A stretch of DNA of 64,000 bases from Ruegeria atlantica (GCF_013033965.1 NZ_WQFE01000002.1:124001-188000); one strand, 5' to 3'; shown: positions 52,399-61,715, counted from the stretch's first letter. A program made the numbers and translations. Notes: generated by a model not told the origin, from the sequence alone.

Positions 52399-53811
52399 CT
52401 AAGTCAATGAGCGGGCGATTTCAGTAATGACGTCAAAGGCCATTCGAACATCCTCTTCGGTGGTTTCGAACTGACCGGCCTGGAACCGGATCACCAGATC
52501 GCCGTCAACGCGTGTTTGCGTCAGATAGATGCGACCATCGTCATTGATGGCGTTCACCAGACGCAGATTCAATTCGTCCAGATCCATATGACCAGCCGGT
52601 GCATAGCGGAATGTCCATAGCGACCACATGGGCTGGGTGACTATCTGGAAATCCGCCTCGCTCGCGAGCCGATCATGCAGCGCCACGGACCAGTTCACGT
52701 GATTACGCAGCCGCGCGCGCAGTCCTTCCAACCCATACGCCCGGATAACGAACCACAGTTTGAGCGCCCGGAACCGACGGCCCAATGGCACCGACCACTC
52801 GGAGTAGTTGATGATTCCATCTTTGCCGTGGGTCTTGAGGTATTCGGGACTGATCGCCAGCGTCTGCACCAGATCGTCGGGGTCTTTCAGGAAATGCGCG
52901 CAGCAATCGAACTGCACGCCCAGCCATTTATGCGGGTTGAAGACGATGCTGTCAGCCTGATCCACGCCGGGCCAGTAATGGCGGTATTCCGGGCAGATCA
53001 TGGCCGATCCCGCCCAGGCCGCATCCACATGGGAATAAAGCCCGTACTTTCGCGCGATTTTCAGGCAATCATCTACAGGGTCGGTGGCCCCTGTTCCCGT
53101 GCCACCAACGCAGAGAACAACGCCCGCTGGATGCAAACCAGAGTCTAAATCGGCTTGAATCGCTGCTTCCAACGCCTCGGGGTCCATGCCGCGCCAACCG
53201 CCCTTGATTGGAATCCGCACCAGATTGTCCTGTCCGATCCCCGCAACCCAAATGGCACGATCAACCGAGGTGTGTACCTCGGCCGAACAATAGACACGCA
53301 GCGGTTTTTGTCCGAACAGACCTTGCTGATTACCCCTCCATTTCAACGCTTTCTCGCGCATCGTAAGAACAGCAGCCAGAGTCGCGGACGACGCTGAATC
53401 CTGAATGACGCCAGCGAAACCCTCGGGCAGGTCCAGCGCATGACGCAACCAGTCCATCATCCGCGTTTCCATCTCGGTCGCAGCAGGTGAGGTCTGCCAC
53501 AGCATGCATTGCGGCGCGATGGCGCTGGCCAGAAACTCGGCTAGAACCGATGGGGCCGAGGCGTTCGAATTGAAATAGGCAAAGAACCTTGGATGTTGCC
53601 AATGGGTGATACCGGGCATTACGATCTGTTCGAAGTCCCGAAACACATCCTCGATCGGCTGCGCCGCCTCGGGTGGTCGCGCCGGTAGGGCGTTCAGGAT
53701 ATCCCCTGGCTCGGTCCTGGCGCGGACGGGTTTGTCACCGACAGTCAGGTGGTAATCCTGCGTCCACTCGGCAATTCGTTTGCCCCAGTCCGAAAACTCA
53801 TCCCACTTCAT
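52399..53811 (-). CDS. Group II PLP-dependent decarboxylase (aromatic amino acid type)
   Basis: 470 residues. The PLP lysine is in FNPHKWLGVQFDC; HVDAAWAGSAM has the ring-stacking His and the Asp; EVHTSVDRAIWVAGIG and VLCVGGTGTGATDPVDD are typical of DOPA/tyrosine/tryptophan decarboxylases. It would release CO2 from an aromatic L-amino acid to give the amine. ATG 53811 follows CGAGG at 6 bases; the open frame extends 52 codons up without family sequence. It heads an operon with the aldolase and diverges from a MarR-type regulator. Confidence 0.85.
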   Translation of the reverse strand: MKWDEFSDWGKRIAEWTQDYHLTVGDKPVRARTEPGDILNALPARPPEAAQPIEDVFRDFEQIVMPGITHWQHPRFFAYFNSNASAPSVLAEFLASAIAPQCMLWQTSPAATEMETRMMDWLRHALDLPEGFAGVIQDSASSATLAAVLTMREKALKWRGNQQGLFGQKPLRVYCSAEVHTSVDRAIWVAGIGQDNLVRIPIKGGWRGMDPEALEAAIQADLDSGLHPAGVVLCVGGTGTGATDPVDDCLKIARKYGLYSHVDAAWAGSAMICPEYRHYWPGVDQADSIVFNPHKWLGVQFDCCAHFLKDPDDLVQTLAISPEYLKTHGKDGIINYSEWSVPLGRRFRALKLWFVIRAYGLEGLRARLRNHVNWSVALHDRLASEADFQIVTQPMWSLWTFRYAPAGHMDLDELNLRLVNAINDDGRIYLTQTRVDGDLVIRFQAGQFETTEEDVRMAFDVITEIARSLT

Positions 53812-53970
53812 GTCAACCTCGGATCTCTGCCAACCCGGGATAAGGCCGGGTTTAAATTTCTTCATGCGTCCAGTGATGGTCATTTTAAGGAAAACGTCAA
53901 TATTAATTGCTTTGTTTACTAATTTTGACACTCCCAAAATACTGGGCGGCACTGGAAAAGGTGACATCCA

Positions 53971-54015
53971 AACTGGTCAACTTGCTGATATCATGAATAA
54001 AATTCTTGACCAGTT
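53971..54015. promoter_or_regulatory. Perfect inverted repeat in the decarboxylase-marR divergent promoter region
   Basis: AACTGGTCAA 53971-53980 is repeated as its exact complement TTGACCAGTT 54006-54015, 25 bases apart, 34 bases before the MarR start. The surroundings are A/T-rich (about 53890-54048). It is a good candidate operator for the adjacent MarR-family protein acting on both transcripts. Confidence 0.6.
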
Positions 54016-54048
54016 GAATTTCGACCCAATTTCGGCAAAAATTCATTT

Positions 54049-54483
54049 ATGACCAGCGACTTACCTAGGACGTCCCGCTCATTGCCGATTGCATTGCTGC
54101 GGGCGCGTGAAAGGGTCATGGGACCCATTCGGAATATGCTGGCTGATGCGGGTGTTACGGAACAACAATGGCGCGTTCTGCGTGTTCTGAAAGAAGAAGG
54201 TCCGCAAGAGCCGACGCATATCGCGGATCGTGCGTGCCTTTTGCTGCCCAGTCTGACGCGCATTCTGCAAAAACTGGAAGCCAAGGGTTTGATCGGGCGC
54301 CGGACCCATTCCGAAGACAAGCGCCGTCAGATCGTTGAGATCACGGCCACAGGCGAAAAGATCATCGAAGATAATATGCAGGTGACGCTGCACTTGGCCG
54401 AAGAGATCAAAACGCAACTTGGCCCTGACCGGCACGAAGCCCTTCTGGACCTGCTGAATGATCTGCATGATCTAAAAACCTGA
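54049..54483 (+). CDS. hpaR: HpaR-type MarR-family regulator
   Basis: 144 residues. SLPIALLRARERVMGPIRNML and VTEQQWRVLRVLKEEGPQEPTHIADRACLLLPSLTRILQKLEAKGLIGRR follow the homoprotocatechuate regulator HpaR closely (cited in part), including the winged HTH and DKRRQIVEITATG wing. MarR proteins repress until an aromatic ligand binds. It lies next to an HpaI-like aldolase and an aromatic decarboxylase, in keeping with an aromatic-compound trigger. The inverted repeat upstream is a likely binding site. Confidence 0.8.
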   Translation: MTSDLPRTSRSLPIALLRARERVMGPIRNMLADAGVTEQQWRVLRVLKEEGPQEPTHIADRACLLLPSLTRILQKLEAKGLIGRRTHSEDKRRQIVEITATGEKIIEDNMQVTLHLAEEIKTQLGPDRHEALLDLLNDLHDLKT

Positions 54484-54986
54484 ACTTGCGTTTTGCATGC
54501 TATGTGCATTGTCCCCGCCAGAGAAGCATGGGTATCCTCCGGCGGGGTGGCCAGACTTTGACTGGACTGCATGTCTGGCCTGCGGCCAGATGTTCAGGTT
54601 TCCCTTAGCACCCGGCTCACACCTCAGAGAAGCAGCCGCCTGAAAATTGGCGGACATCCGAACGCAAAGATCGTGTGGGGGGTACAGATCTTTGGCCGTC
54701 GTTCTCTGATTCAGTTGCACCTGCCTGCAAGCAAAGCGCTTGATCAGCGGCAGGTGGGTTAAGGTCTTCGCCATCGCGTGGCTGTCCTGAACGTTGATAG
54801 CAGGACCCTTATTGCAACCAAAGGTAGCTCAAGTCCGGTTCATTCCAAGGCGAAACCGGGAATTGTGAACAGCCCGACGCCAGGGCATGTTCGCGTAATG
54901 GTGATGGTAGGTGCGTTCCGGCATGGCTTGTCCATGTGGCGCTGCCAACATAGAAGTAAGCTGTCAGTTACAGTTAGGGGGCTTTG
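54484..54986. other. Gene-free stretch of about 500 bases with inverted repeats
   Basis: No credible gene is seen: the small frames lack ribosome-binding sites and family sequence. Right after the marR stop, GGCCAGAC 54549-54556 is repeated as GTCTGGCC 54573-54580, and CCGCC near 54518 pairs with GGCGG near 54541, giving hairpins that may end the marR transcript. The rest, to the FAH gene, is unexplained and may be decayed sequence. Confidence 0.5.
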
Positions 54987-55679
54987 ATGCCGGACGACCT
55001 GTTTTCCTTACCCGAACCGATCTCAATCCCGGTCGAGGGCGAAGAGTCGACATATCCTGTGGGACGTATTTTCTGCGTTGGCCGCAATTATGCGGCCCAT
55101 GCGGCGGAAATGGGCGACGAGCTTGACCGAGAGGCCCCGTTCTACTTTACAAAATCAGCCCCGAACGCTGTTCTGTCAGGTGCGACCGTGCCCTATCCTC
55201 CGGGAACTGAGAACTTCCACCACGAGATGGAGCTGGCAGTTGCGATCGGCAAACCTGTTTTCCGCGCAACTAAGGCCGAGGCGCTGGATGCGGTCTTTGC
55301 CTATGGCTGCGCGCTGGACATGACGCGCCGTGACCTGCAAATCCGTGAACGGAACAAGCAGCGGCCCTGGGATCTGGGCAAGGATCTTGAAAACGGTACC
55401 GTGCTTGCGCCGTTGGCCCGCGCGACCGATTGGTCTCCGGACGACAACAAGCGCATCTATCTGAACGTGAACGGGGAAACCCGGCAGGATGCGACGCTGG
55501 AGGAATTGATCTGGAAGATTGATGAGATCATCTGCCACCTGTCCGGGTACTATCACCTGCGACCCGGCGATCTGATCCTGACGGGAACGCCGGCTGGGGT
55601 AAGCCCGGTCGAGGCAGGTGATGTACTGGACGGAGGGATTGACGGGCTACAGCCGATTCACCTGAAGTTGGCCCAATAA
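54987..55679 (+). CDS. Fumarylacetoacetate hydrolase family protein
   Basis: 230 residues, the short FAH type (fumarylpyruvate/acylpyruvase). FCVGRNYAAHAAEMGDEL, FYFTKSAPNAVL, FHHEMELAVAIGK (metal Glu), YGCALDMTRRDLQ (metal Asp) and LILTGTPAGVSPVEAGD are conserved. ATG 54987 follows AGGGGG; TTG 54984 is less likely. It hydrolyses a C-C bond of a 2,4-dioxo acid; the pathway is unknown, but HpaI and HpaR types nearby suggest aromatic breakdown. Confidence 0.88.
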   Translation: MPDDLFSLPEPISIPVEGEESTYPVGRIFCVGRNYAAHAAEMGDELDREAPFYFTKSAPNAVLSGATVPYPPGTENFHHEMELAVAIGKPVFRATKAEALDAVFAYGCALDMTRRDLQIRERNKQRPWDLGKDLENGTVLAPLARATDWSPDDNKRIYLNVNGETRQDATLEELIWKIDEIICHLSGYYHLRPGDLILTGTPAGVSPVEAGDVLDGGIDGLQPIHLKLAQ

Positions 55680-55686
55680 GCCGACT

Positions 55687-56901
55687 CTATCTTGGGGCTT
55701 TCAGCCACTCACGGTCGAATTCCACACTGTCCAATCCGGCAAATCGGCGGACACGCTCAAGCTCTGACTGCAATCTGTTGGTCCTGGCGTCGGACCAGCG
55801 CACGGATCGTTCAGGCCATAGAGCGCTGACCTGTAGCACGCCGCGATCCCGGTTGGCCTTCATGTCAATCCGCCCGATCATTCGGTCGCCCTCTAACAAG
55901 GGGAATACATAGTATCCGTATGTTCGTTTGGCGGCAGGGACAAAGACCTCAATGCGGTAATGAAAGCCGAACAGTCGCTGGGCACGGGTACGGTCGCGCA
56001 GCATCGGGTCAAACGGGCTTAGGACGCGGATGCGACCCGAAGGGCGGGGCACGGCCCCTGCGTCTTCGACAATGTTTGGGCGTGCGAATACCTTGCGCAG
56101 TTTTCCATCCGCGCAGGCAATTTCGACTTCTTCAAGTATTCCCTGTGTTAGACCCTGTTCACACCAGTGTTTGGCCTCACTGACCGACACTGTGTCCCAG
56201 AACGCAGCCAGTTCGCCCGAGGTTGCAAAGCCTAGCCGATCCAAGGCTGCGTTGCACAGCCAGTCTACGGTTGCTTCTTCGTCACAAGGCATGTTCCCGG
56301 GGCATAGATGCGTTTCAATCACGCGCTCGGTCAGATCATAGCGCTTTTGGAAACCTTGCCGTCCAATGACTGTCAAAGCGCCAGAGCGCCACAGAAACTC
56401 CAACGCCGTTTTCGACGGATGCCAGTCCCACCAACCGCCAGACCCCTTCTTCTCGTCCTTGCCAACATCGGACGAAGAAACCGGCCCGTGGTCCCGAATA
56501 TGCTGCAGGACAGTGGCAAACCGCTGCTCGAACCCATCGCGGCGCCAGTTTTTCCATCGGGATTTCAGCAATTCCGCATCGCGTTGGAACCGCAAGTGCC
56601 AGTGCTGGTAGAACTCCATCGGAATGACGGCAGCGTCATGGGTCCAGTGTTCGAAAAGCGCTCGGTCGCGTTCGTACAGGCGTTTGAGGTTGTTGGCGCG
56701 GTAGGAGGGCCTACGCGAATACAGGATCATGTCGTGCGCGCGCGCGACCGTGTTGATGCTGTCCAATTGCACAAAGCCAAGTCGATGGATCAGCTCAAGC
56801 AAGTCGGTGCCTTTTGCACCGCCGGAAGGCGGCTCAGCCAGCGCATGGCGATCCATGAACAGCGCGCGGGCTGCCCGGTTGTCCAGCCGCTGCAGCGCCA
56901 T
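55687..56901 (-). CDS. Winged-helix DNA glycosylase of the YcaQ/AlkX family
   Basis: 404 residues, HTH_42 family. FVQLDSINTVARAHDMILYSR near residue 43 carries the QxD motif essential in E. coli YcaQ, which unhooks interstrand crosslinks and removes alkylated bases. WWDWHPSKTALEFLWRSGAL and YGYYVFPLLEGDRMIGRIDMKANRDRG (in part) are family stretches. ATG 56901; stops convergent with the FAH gene. 4 bases after the LacI gene, so co-transcribed with it. Confidence 0.82.
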   Translation of the reverse strand: MALQRLDNRAARALFMDRHALAEPPSGGAKGTDLLELIHRLGFVQLDSINTVARAHDMILYSRRPSYRANNLKRLYERDRALFEHWTHDAAVIPMEFYQHWHLRFQRDAELLKSRWKNWRRDGFEQRFATVLQHIRDHGPVSSSDVGKDEKKGSGGWWDWHPSKTALEFLWRSGALTVIGRQGFQKRYDLTERVIETHLCPGNMPCDEEATVDWLCNAALDRLGFATSGELAAFWDTVSVSEAKHWCEQGLTQGILEEVEIACADGKLRKVFARPNIVEDAGAVPRPSGRIRVLSPFDPMLRDRTRAQRLFGFHYRIEVFVPAAKRTYGYYVFPLLEGDRMIGRIDMKANRDRGVLQVSALWPERSVRWSDARTNRLQSELERVRRFAGLDSVEFDREWLKAPR

Positions 56902-56905
56902 GTTT

Positions 56906-57931
56906 TCAACGCCGCTTTAGCGTGTCGCCATAGCTGATCTTGGGGGTCAGGGTCACACGTGTGTCAACCTCGGCTGTGGGATCGGCCAGTTGCGCCGCAA
57001 TGATTTCTGCCGCTTTCCGGCCAATTTCTAACCGGCAGGCGTCCATTGTGGCCAGCTTGCGTGGCAGGCCCTGCAAAAGCTCGACATTGTTGAATCCGGC
57101 CAAACCGATCTGCCCTGGCACATCAATTCCCTGATCAAGCAGGTACAACAACCCACCGGCACCGATCATGTCGTTGGAATAATACAGGAAATCCAGATCG
57201 GGCGATCGTTCCAGCATGGCCTGCGTCATCTCACGCCCTTTGGCCAGGGCCGAACCGCCAGAGTAGAATTCGCGATCTTCGATCTCGATCCCATGCTTGC
57301 CCAGAATTTCGGTGAAACCTTCGAAACGTTTGCGGGCCCGGTGATCCAGCGGCATTTTGGTGCCCATAAAACCAATATGCTCATATCCTGCCTTCAGGAT
57401 TGCCTGCGCCATTTCGCGACCTGCCCGACGATGCGAAATCCCAACCATCGCATCCACTGGCTTGCCGTCGGTGTCCATGATCTCGACCACTGGAATACCG
57501 GCCGAGTCCAGCATCGCCCGCGCCGCGTCCGTGTGCTCCAGTCCGGCGATGATCACGCCTGACGGCCGCCACGAAAGCATCTCGTACAGCACTTTCTCTT
57601 CTTTTTCTGGCATATAGTCGGTGACGCCGACAACAGGCTGCAGTTCGGTATCTTCCAACACCTGATTGATGCCGGTCAGAACCTCTGGGAAAACCATGTT
57701 CGACAGCGAGGGAATGATCACCGCCACCAGATTCACCCGGCTGGACGCCAGCGCGCCCGCGATCTTGTTGGGCACGTAACCAAGTTCTTTTGCCGCAGCC
57801 AGAACACGCGTGCGTGTGGCATCCGAGACGTCGCCCCTGTTTCGCAAAACCCGACTAACCGTCATTTCTGACACTCCGGACGCTTCCGAGACATCACGAA
57901 GGGTAAGTGGGCGTTTGGTTTCTGTTGTCAC
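56906..57931 (-). CDS. LacI-family transcriptional regulator (GntR-like)
   Basis: 341 residues. N-terminal LacI HTH: LTLRDVSEASGVSEMTVSRVLRNRGDVS, with hinge ELGYVPNKIAGALAS; the rest is a periplasmic-binding-like sensor domain (VAVIIPSLSNMVFPEVLTGI). It resembles GntR, the gluconate regulator of the LacI family. GTG 57931 follows AGGTG and gives the usual N-terminus; the frame is open 27 codons further up. No sugar genes are adjacent; its partner is the YcaQ-like glycosylase, so targets are unknown. Confidence 0.85.
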   Translation of the reverse strand: MTTETKRPLTLRDVSEASGVSEMTVSRVLRNRGDVSDATRTRVLAAAKELGYVPNKIAGALASSRVNLVAVIIPSLSNMVFPEVLTGINQVLEDTELQPVVGVTDYMPEKEEKVLYEMLSWRPSGVIIAGLEHTDAARAMLDSAGIPVVEIMDTDGKPVDAMVGISHRRAGREMAQAILKAGYEHIGFMGTKMPLDHRARKRFEGFTEILGKHGIEIEDREFYSGGSALAKGREMTQAMLERSPDLDFLYYSNDMIGAGGLLYLLDQGIDVPGQIGLAGFNNVELLQGLPRKLATMDACRLEIGRKAAEIIAAQLADPTAEVDTRVTLTPKISYGDTLKRR

Positions 57932-58045
57932 TGGGGCACCTGCGATGTTGTTTTGCCCGATGGTAGCGTGAACAGCGCAAGATTTACAACTGTTGTGCAA
58001 AGGCCATGACAACCTGGAAAAACCCGTCTACAGAGGGCCATGCGC

Positions 58046-58122
58046 GGCCCCGTGGCTCAACTGGATAGAGCAGCCCCCTCCTAAGGGGCAGGTTGCAGGT
58101 TCGAATCCTGCCGGGGTCGCCA
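58046..58122 (+). tRNA. tRNA-Arg (anticodon CCT)
   Basis: Complete 77-base cloverleaf with CCA encoded at 58120-58122. Acceptor stem GGCCCCG / CGGGGTC (one G-U), D arm GCTC...GAGC, anticodon stem GCCCC / GGGGC around loop CTCCTAA with anticodon CCT, T arm with GGTTCGAATCC. It reads the rare AGG codon. tRNA-Arg(CCT) is a common integration site for mobile elements. Confidence 0.95.
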
Positions 58123-58428
58123 GGCCAGGCTCCAATCTTGCGCTTTTGTCAGGTGCCAATGGTTGCAAAAAGTGAGGACCGGGCGTTCTACCCCGCTAGT
58201 GGCTCGTCAATAGTTACTGAAAACGCTTCCGCAAAACCCAGGTCGCACCTGCCGTCAAAAACTCAGAGCTGATATCTTTGCAGGCATGCGCATCATTTTC
58301 CGGCTAGATCGTCCTCCGACACAATTCCTGTGGCGGAAACGCTCCGACCGCCAGAATCAGGCTGGCTATTACCGCCCTTTCTACGATAAAGAGCGGGCAA
58401 TATCGTTTCCAAAAAAGGCTGCGTTTCT
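58123..58428. other. Gene-free stretch after tRNA-Arg
   Basis: About 300 bases between the tRNA and the HAD-like gene. No integrase fragment, direct repeat of the tRNA end, or clear promoter was seen. Base composition shifts toward A/T from here on. Confidence 0.4.
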
Positions 58429-60375
58429 TTGTTCGCGACAGACACCAATATCACCCACTTTTCAGTGGACATATTTGACACGCTAGTATTTCGATTAACA
58501 AAAACGCCTGTCGACGTATTTGTCGGAATGGAGGCGGATCCTGAAGTGAAGCGCATCATTGACAACTTCACGGATTATAGGGTTCACGGTGAATCACTTG
58601 CGCGTCGAATGGCTGCAACCGATGGCCGCGAAGAAACCTCGCTGGATGAGATATATGAATGCCTGAGTCTGCTTGCTCGCTGCAGCGAGGAAGATGCGCG
58701 GGTTTTGAAGGCAAAAGAAATCGCTGCCGAAAAGCGTGCAATCAAGCTCTCGGTATTCGGTCGAGAATTCCTGGACCACATCAAGAAAACTGGCGCGCGG
58801 TACGTGGTGACTTCGGATATGTACCTTCCGCGTGACGTCATTGACGATATTCTCGAGAACGTTGGCATTACTGGTTACGAAAAGCTGTTCCTGTCCAGCG
58901 AAACACAGAAGTCCAAGCACCACGGTACAGCATACGACCTGGTTGTGGACCATTTTAAAGTTGCTCCGACCGAGATTATGCATATCGGCGACAACTGGTA
59001 CCCAGACGTTCGCATGGCAGAGTTGAGGGGGTTCAGGACACATCACCTAACGCCGTCCAACTCACTTATGCATCGCGTCAAACGGGCCAAGGACAACACC
59101 TTTGCTTATTATGGCGGCCATGCGCTGTCTCAAGCATTTATTGCCCGTTTCCTGGAGGAAGAGTGCTATAAGCGCGCAACTGCAGATGTCACCGAGCTGA
59201 GTGAAGAAAAGTACTTTGAAGCCATTGGTGCGACTATACTTGCGCCATTTGTGACGGCTTTCAGCATTTGGCTGGCGGAAAATGCCAGCAAGCATGGCGT
59301 TCAAAAAATGGCGTTCCTGGCTCGGGACGGCCAGTTTATGCAAAAGGTCTTCGATCTTTTGCATCCAGAGTGGGAAACATCATATGTCGCTGCGTCCCGG
59401 CGCCTTACAACCTTGCCATTTACGCTTTTGCGACCGGAAGTTGTAAAGAACTTCTTACACACGACTTTAGAAAACTCAGAAACCATTTCAGAGTTTTTTG
59501 TCAAGTTGCGCGTGGCGGAATCGATAAAAGCACATATGCAATCTTTGGGTTTCGACCCTGATGCGAAACTTGATCGCAGATCGCGAAAGAAGTTCTTGCA
59601 CGGGCTGTCCGAGAATTCCGGTCCGCTGCTACGCGCGTTCGGAGCAGAGCGCGAAGCCGTTGTTGCTTATTATGAACGGGAGTTCCCAGAAGGTCAAAAA
59701 TCCGGCCTGGTTGATTTGGGCTGGCGCGGCAGCCTGCAAGCGGCAATCGAAGAATGCCTAAACGGCAAAAGAGACATCGTCGGCTTTTATGCCGGAACCA
59801 GTTGGGATGCGATCGACATTCTTGAGCGCCGGGGTTTTCCGCACGAAGCCTTTACCTGCATGAATGGTATGGGGTCGTACCAAGCTGAAATGACTGGCCG
59901 GTATCGCGACATTCTTGAGTTCTTTTTTTCCGCTGATCACGGCAGCGTCTATTCTGTTGTGAAGGAAAATGACGAATACACCTGGCTCAAGTTTGATGTT
60001 TCCGAAGCAGAACATTCCGCTATGCAAAGGGCGCGGTACATTCAAAACGGTGCCTTCAAAGCAATTGAAGACCTTACCGAAAAACTGTCGTATGACGATA
60101 TCAAGGTACTCACTCAAGGCTATGATGCCTCGGATGCTTGGCAATTCATGCAAACTCCATCACGGCATGATGCACATCGTTTTTCTTCCGTCAGAGTTTT
60201 TTCGGGGATTGGGGACGAAATTGGCGAGAGCCTAACAATGATTGGTGAAAAGAACTCTCACCAGAGAAATCTAAAGCGTAGTCGTTGGCCCGAGGCTTAC
60301 GCGGCGACACTGGGCAAGTTGACCCGTGCCAGAGTCAACTATGTCCGCAAGAAAAAGAAACTCTCTAAAGTTTGA
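58429..60375 (+). CDS. Large HAD-superfamily two-domain protein
   Basis: 648 residues. The N-terminal HAD domain has VDIFDTLVFR (motif I, Asp nucleophile), VVTSDMYLP (motif II), and IGDNWYPDVRMAELRG (motif IV). A second half (about 260-520) has FLARDGQFMQKVF and VDLGWRGSLQAAIEE, typical of the COG5610-like predicted hydrolases found with polysaccharide genes. The C-terminus is basic (VRKKKKLSK). TTG start 58429 is needed to include motif I; the site before it is weak (AAAAAAGG). Function unproven; probably glycan processing. Confidence 0.7.
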   Translation: MFATDTNITHFSVDIFDTLVFRLTKTPVDVFVGMEADPEVKRIIDNFTDYRVHGESLARRMAATDGREETSLDEIYECLSLLARCSEEDARVLKAKEIAAEKRAIKLSVFGREFLDHIKKTGARYVVTSDMYLPRDVIDDILENVGITGYEKLFLSSETQKSKHHGTAYDLVVDHFKVAPTEIMHIGDNWYPDVRMAELRGFRTHHLTPSNSLMHRVKRAKDNTFAYYGGHALSQAFIARFLEEECYKRATADVTELSEEKYFEAIGATILAPFVTAFSIWLAENASKHGVQKMAFLARDGQFMQKVFDLLHPEWETSYVAASRRLTTLPFTLLRPEVVKNFLHTTLENSETISEFFVKLRVAESIKAHMQSLGFDPDAKLDRRSRKKFLHGLSENSGPLLRAFGAEREAVVAYYEREFPEGQKSGLVDLGWRGSLQAAIEECLNGKRDIVGFYAGTSWDAIDILERRGFPHEAFTCMNGMGSYQAEMTGRYRDILEFFFSADHGSVYSVVKENDEYTWLKFDVSEAEHSAMQRARYIQNGAFKAIEDLTEKLSYDDIKVLTQGYDASDAWQFMQTPSRHDAHRFSSVRVFSGIGDEIGESLTMIGEKNSHQRNLKRSRWPEAYAATLGKLTRARVNYVRKKKKLSKV

Positions 60376-60389
60376 AGACCGGAGCGAAT

Positions 60390-61628
60390 ATGAAAGTAGC
60401 TGTAGTCAGCAAAAGCGATGTGCGCGGCGGCGGTGCAAGCGCAGTCGCGGCCGATGTTACCCGGTATCTGCAGAAGTTCGGGCATACAGCCGTCCATTTC
60501 AACGCTGATGACGATTCACAACACCCAATTTACGGTGGTGCCGGCCCTGTTATACGGGCATTGAAGAACCTTGAGGGAAAGCGCGGTTACCGTGATCACA
60601 ACCCTTTCGAGTTGTTATCTTCCACGGTACGGAGCCTGCGACAGGACTTCGACATCGTCCACATGCACGATCTGTCCACGACACTCTCACATGAGGCCGT
60701 GAATTGGATCTCGCAAAAAACTCCGGTTTTGTGGACACTCCACGATTGCTCTCCGTTTACGGCCGGCTGCCTTTACCCAACCAATTGCACGCAGTTTCAA
60801 TCGACATGTGAGTTTTGCCCGCAGTTGGGAAACTGGCCTATGCAGACCAGAAAGAACCGGGTCAAAACCTTGCATACTCGGCGTAAGAAGTTGCAGCAGG
60901 AAAACGTCCATTTTTCTGCGCCGAGCCGCTGGATGATCGAGCAATACAAGTCCGCGGGCTGGCCTGCCGACAAAGCGCATTTTATCACCAATGGGGTGGA
61001 CCTCGAGGGTTTCCGTCTTCGCAACGTCAGCGAGATGAGAAAAAAGCACGATATTCCAGACGATGGCCGCCCAGTTTACCTGTTTTCCGCCAGCCACCTT
61101 GGGGACTCGCGTAAAGGACCTAACAAAGTCGCCGAAATTGCGCGGATTATGGAAGACAAAGACCCCGTAATTGTTCTTGTCGGGCGCTATTCTGAATTGG
61201 CAGCTGACCTGTTTGAAGGTTTGTCCGTAGTCCACGCCGGCTTTGTAAAAGACCAAGAGACACGCGCGGAACTATACAGCCTTTGTGATACCGCCTTTGT
61301 GTTTTCGGAAGAAGAAAACTGCCCTCTTATTGTTCTGGAATGCTTAGCATCTGGTACACCGATTGCTGGTTTTGCAAACGGAGGCATTCCTGAGTTGGTG
61401 GATAACGGAGTCACCGGTATCCTGACAAAGAACAAGATCGAGCCCATCGTGGAGTTTTTGCGCGAACTCACACCAGAAAAACTGACCGATATCCGAAAAT
61501 CTTGCCGCGAGGCCGCGACAAGCGGGCATAACTATGAGGACATTTGCAACTCGTATATAAAGTTGTATCAACAGATCCTCGGAGGAACAGTTTCAGGCGC
61601 GTCGCAGCCTGCGACCGCTGGTGCTTAG
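60390..61628 (+). CDS. Glycosyltransferase family 4
   Basis: 412 residues, GT-B fold. The N-terminus VAVVSKSDVRGGGASAVAADV is typical; TLHDCSPFTAGCLYP with Cys-rich region (TCEFCPQLGNWP) matches WcaC-like colanic-acid-type transferases; FSEEENCPLIVLECLASGTPIAGFANGGIPE is the GT4 donor motif. ATG 60390 follows GGAG at 6 bases, 14 bases after the HAD gene. Likely part of an exopolysaccharide or glycan assembly. Confidence 0.85.
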   Translation: MKVAVVSKSDVRGGGASAVAADVTRYLQKFGHTAVHFNADDDSQHPIYGGAGPVIRALKNLEGKRGYRDHNPFELLSSTVRSLRQDFDIVHMHDLSTTLSHEAVNWISQKTPVLWTLHDCSPFTAGCLYPTNCTQFQSTCEFCPQLGNWPMQTRKNRVKTLHTRRKKLQQENVHFSAPSRWMIEQYKSAGWPADKAHFITNGVDLEGFRLRNVSEMRKKHDIPDDGRPVYLFSASHLGDSRKGPNKVAEIARIMEDKDPVIVLVGRYSELAADLFEGLSVVHAGFVKDQETRAELYSLCDTAFVFSEEENCPLIVLECLASGTPIAGFANGGIPELVDNGVTGILTKNKIEPIVEFLRELTPEKLTDIRKSCREAATSGHNYEDICNSYIKLYQQILGGTVSGASQPATAGA

Positions 61629-61715
61629 TAATTTGTGAACAATCGGTTAGTCACGAGGACGCATTTGCTACAAGTTTCGTCTGCAGTCATGCGTGCCACT
61701 TGAAAAGAAAAACAC

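Noticed and set aside
54549-54580. Inverted repeat as an insertion-sequence end
   Set aside because: Arms are only 8 bp apart by 16 bases, with no transposase frame or target duplication; a hairpin after marR is simpler.
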